Below the pieces are notes generated by a model that saw only the letters and a program-made list of their open reading frames with translations, had not been told where the DNA came from and ran no database searches. From REEB95 sp035632395 (lineage in GTDB: Bacteria; Pseudomonadota; Alphaproteobacteria; ATCC43930; CGMCC-115725), in assembly GCA_035632395.1 (NCBI GenBank), contig DASQGX010000196.1:1-7437 (forward strand): 7,437 bases of DNA. The letters are read 5' to 3'. The position numbers were made by a program, and so were the translations under genes. Shown piece by piece: positions 6,188 to 7,437 of the stretch. Position 1 is the first letter of the stretch. Every line of letters begins with the position of its first letter.

Positions 6188-6868
6188 CTATGACGCGCGT
6201 GGCGGCCGCGACAGGCCTTCTCTTGCCCGCGGCAATCCTGCAACGAGCGGCACGAATCGGACGCCGCCAAGATTCTCGATCTCCAGGTCGCCGTTCTTGC
6301 GCCGCACGCGCAGCAGTTTCTGGTCGCGCCGCGCCGGCCCGACTGGCGCCACTAGGATGCCGCCTTCGGCAAGATGCTCGAGCAGGTTGCGCGGAATCTC
6401 CGGCGCCGCCGCGGTGACGATGATGCGGTCGAAGGTCTCGTGCTCGGGCCAGCCTTTGGTGCCGTCGCCGAAGCGCGTCGTGACGTTATGCAGCCGCAGC
6501 TTGGCGAAGCGCACCTCGGCCTCCTTGAGCAGCGCGCGATGGCGCTCGATGGTCAGCACACGCCGGCACAGCCGCGCCAGCACCGCCGCCTGGTAGCCTG
6601 AGCCGGTGCCGACTTCGAGCACCTTGTGGCGGTCGCTGAGTTCGAGCGCTTGGGTCATAAGCGCGACGACATAAGGCTGGCTGATGGTCTGGCCGTGGCC
6701 GATCGGCAGAGCGACATTCTCGTAGGCCTGCTCGCGGAAAGTCGCGGGCACGAACAGTTCGCGCGGCGTACGCTCAATGGCGTTGAGCACGCGCTGATCT
6801 GAAATGCCCTCGCCGCGCAGCTCCATGATCAGTCGCGCCACTTCGGATTTGTCGGCAGCCGGCGTCAT
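6188..6868 (-). CDS. pcm: Protein-L-isoaspartate O-methyltransferase
   Basis: Pcm uses S-adenosylmethionine to methylate isoaspartyl residues in aged proteins, starting their repair to Asp. The 226-residue protein shows the family signature GHGQTISQPYVVALMT (57-72) and methyltransferase motif I VLEVGTGSGY (83-92). It also has an acidic Glu108 after the second strand (ribose contact in the family), and FDRIIVTAAAPEIP (146-159) as motif II. Length is normal, with a short Arg/Pro-rich tail (about 213-226). The ATG (6868-6866) overlaps the surE TGA as ATGA, and AAGG lies seven bases upstream inside surE, so the two are probably translated together. Cytosolic; no signal peptide is seen. Confidence 0.97.
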   Translation of the reverse strand: MTPAADKSEVARLIMELRGEGISDQRVLNAIERTPRELFVPATFREQAYENVALPIGHGQTISQPYVVALMTQALELSDRHKVLEVGTGSGYQAAVLARLCRRVLTIERHRALLKEAEVRFAKLRLHNVTTRFGDGTKGWPEHETFDRIIVTAAAPEIPRNLLEHLAEGGILVAPVGPARRDQKLLRVRRKNGDLEIENLGGVRFVPLVAGLPRAREGLSRPPRAS

Positions 6869-7437
6869 CGGAAGGCCTTGCGCAGCCGCGTCAGCACACG
6901 GCGGCTGGTCAGATCGAAAAACACCGGCGTCACCGAAACATAGCCATCGACCACTGCCTTGACGTCGCTGCCGCGCCGGGTCCGCTGTTCGTCGCGCATC
7001 GGGCCGATCCAGTAATACGGCCGGCCACGCGGATCGAGCCGCTCGACGAGGTTGTCGCCTATCTTACGGCGTCCCTGGGCAGTGACATGAATGCCTTTGA
7101 CTTGGGACGGCGGCACATCGGGGAAATTGACGTTCATCAGCGTGTTGCTCGGCCAGCCTTGCGCCACCAGCCGGCGGACGACACGCGGCAGATATTTCGC
7201 CGCCGTCGACCAGTGGAAGTCCGCACCGCTGGACGCGTGCTGACTGAAGGCGATGGCCGGCACACCAAGCAACGTCGCTTCGAGCGCGGCGGCGACCGTG
7301 CCGGAATAGATGACGTCTTCGCCCATATTGCCGCCGGCGTTGATGCCGGAGAACATCAGGTCGGGCTTGCGTTCGCGCATGAAGCCGTTGACTGCGAGCA
7401 GCACGCAATCGGTCGGCGTGCCGTCGACCGCATACCG
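6865..7437 (-). CDS. surE: 5'/3'-nucleotidase SurE (N-terminus beyond the window)
   Basis: SurE is a metal-dependent nucleotidase/phosphatase acting on nucleoside monophosphates. The visible 190 residues are the C-terminal part and begin mid-protein (RYAVDGTPTDCVLLAVN). About 65-70 residues are missing, including the metal-binding NDDG motif at the N-terminus. The GTPTDC motif (fragment residues 6-11) and SGINAGGNMGEDVIYSGTVAAA (starting at fragment residue 30) are the family hallmarks, and Asn33 of the fragment is the expected metal or substrate Asn. The frame is open through the right edge, so the GTG at 7404 is internal and not the true start. The stop overlaps the pcm start (ATGA). It is the most upstream visible gene of the surE-pcm-nlpD-like block, whose promoter lies outside the window. 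Confidence 0.96.
   Translation of the reverse strand, partial: RYAVDGTPTDCVLLAVNGFMRERKPDLMFSGINAGGNMGEDVIYSGTVAAALEATLLGVPAIAFSQHASSGADFHWSTAAKYLPRVVRRLVAQGWPSNTLMNVNFPDVPPSQVKGIHVTAQGRRKIGDNLVERLDPRGRPYYWIGPMRDEQRTRRGSDVKAVVDGYVSVTPVFFDLTSRRVLTRLRKAFR

Noticed and set aside
7402..7404. GTG as the surE start
   Set aside because: The frame stays open to the window edge and the residues upstream (RYAVDGTPTDC) are conserved SurE sequence, so the GTG is an internal Val codon.

Overview
The window reads as ordinary chromosome from a G+C-rich alphaproteobacterium, probably of the Hyphomicrobiales (Rhizobiales) type. The evidence is the gene content and order (surE-pcm-LysM/LytM gene, a DUF815 ATPase, yajC-secD-secF, an Mth938/NDUFAF3-like gene and an NDUFAF6-like squalene/phytoene synthase homologue) together with dense, uniform coding. 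Genus cannot be assigned by eye. No RNA genes, insertion sequences, CRISPR arrays or phage genes were seen.

Layout from right to left: a minus-strand block holds surE (cut by the right edge), pcm (ATGA overlap with surE) and an nlpD-like lipoprotein gene with two LysM repeats and a degenerate LytM domain. Facing it on the plus strand is one DUF815 AAA-type ATPase gene. The nlpD-like and DUF815 genes converge and share the four bases CTAG as their two TAG stops. The DUF815 gene is divergent from a second minus-strand block across a 143-base intergenic region (4078-4220) that must hold promoters for both directions.

The second minus-strand block is yajC, secD (3-base gap), secF (10-base gap), the Mth938/NDUFAF3-like gene (GTGA overlap with secF), and, after 120 bases, an NDUFAF6-like gene cut by the left edge. 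SecD, SecF and YajC form the accessory complex of the Sec translocon. The last two genes are homologues of human mitochondrial complex I assembly factors, so this block joins membrane protein export or insertion to probable respiratory complex I assembly.

The surE-pcm-nlpD block combines repair or surveillance enzymes (SurE nucleotidase/phosphatase, Pcm isoaspartyl methyltransferase) with a cell-envelope factor. Its order matches the surE-pcm-nlpD part of the gammaproteobacterial surE-pcm-nlpD-rpoS locus, but no rpoS follows here.

No wholly new system is evident. The points most worth pursuing are the pairing of two complex I assembly-factor homologues with secDF-yajC, active-site loss in both the NDUFAF6-like and LytM-domain proteins, the uncharacterised DUF815 ATPase between the two blocks, and an alternating-CG palindrome that fills the spacer of the best predicted DUF815 promoter.
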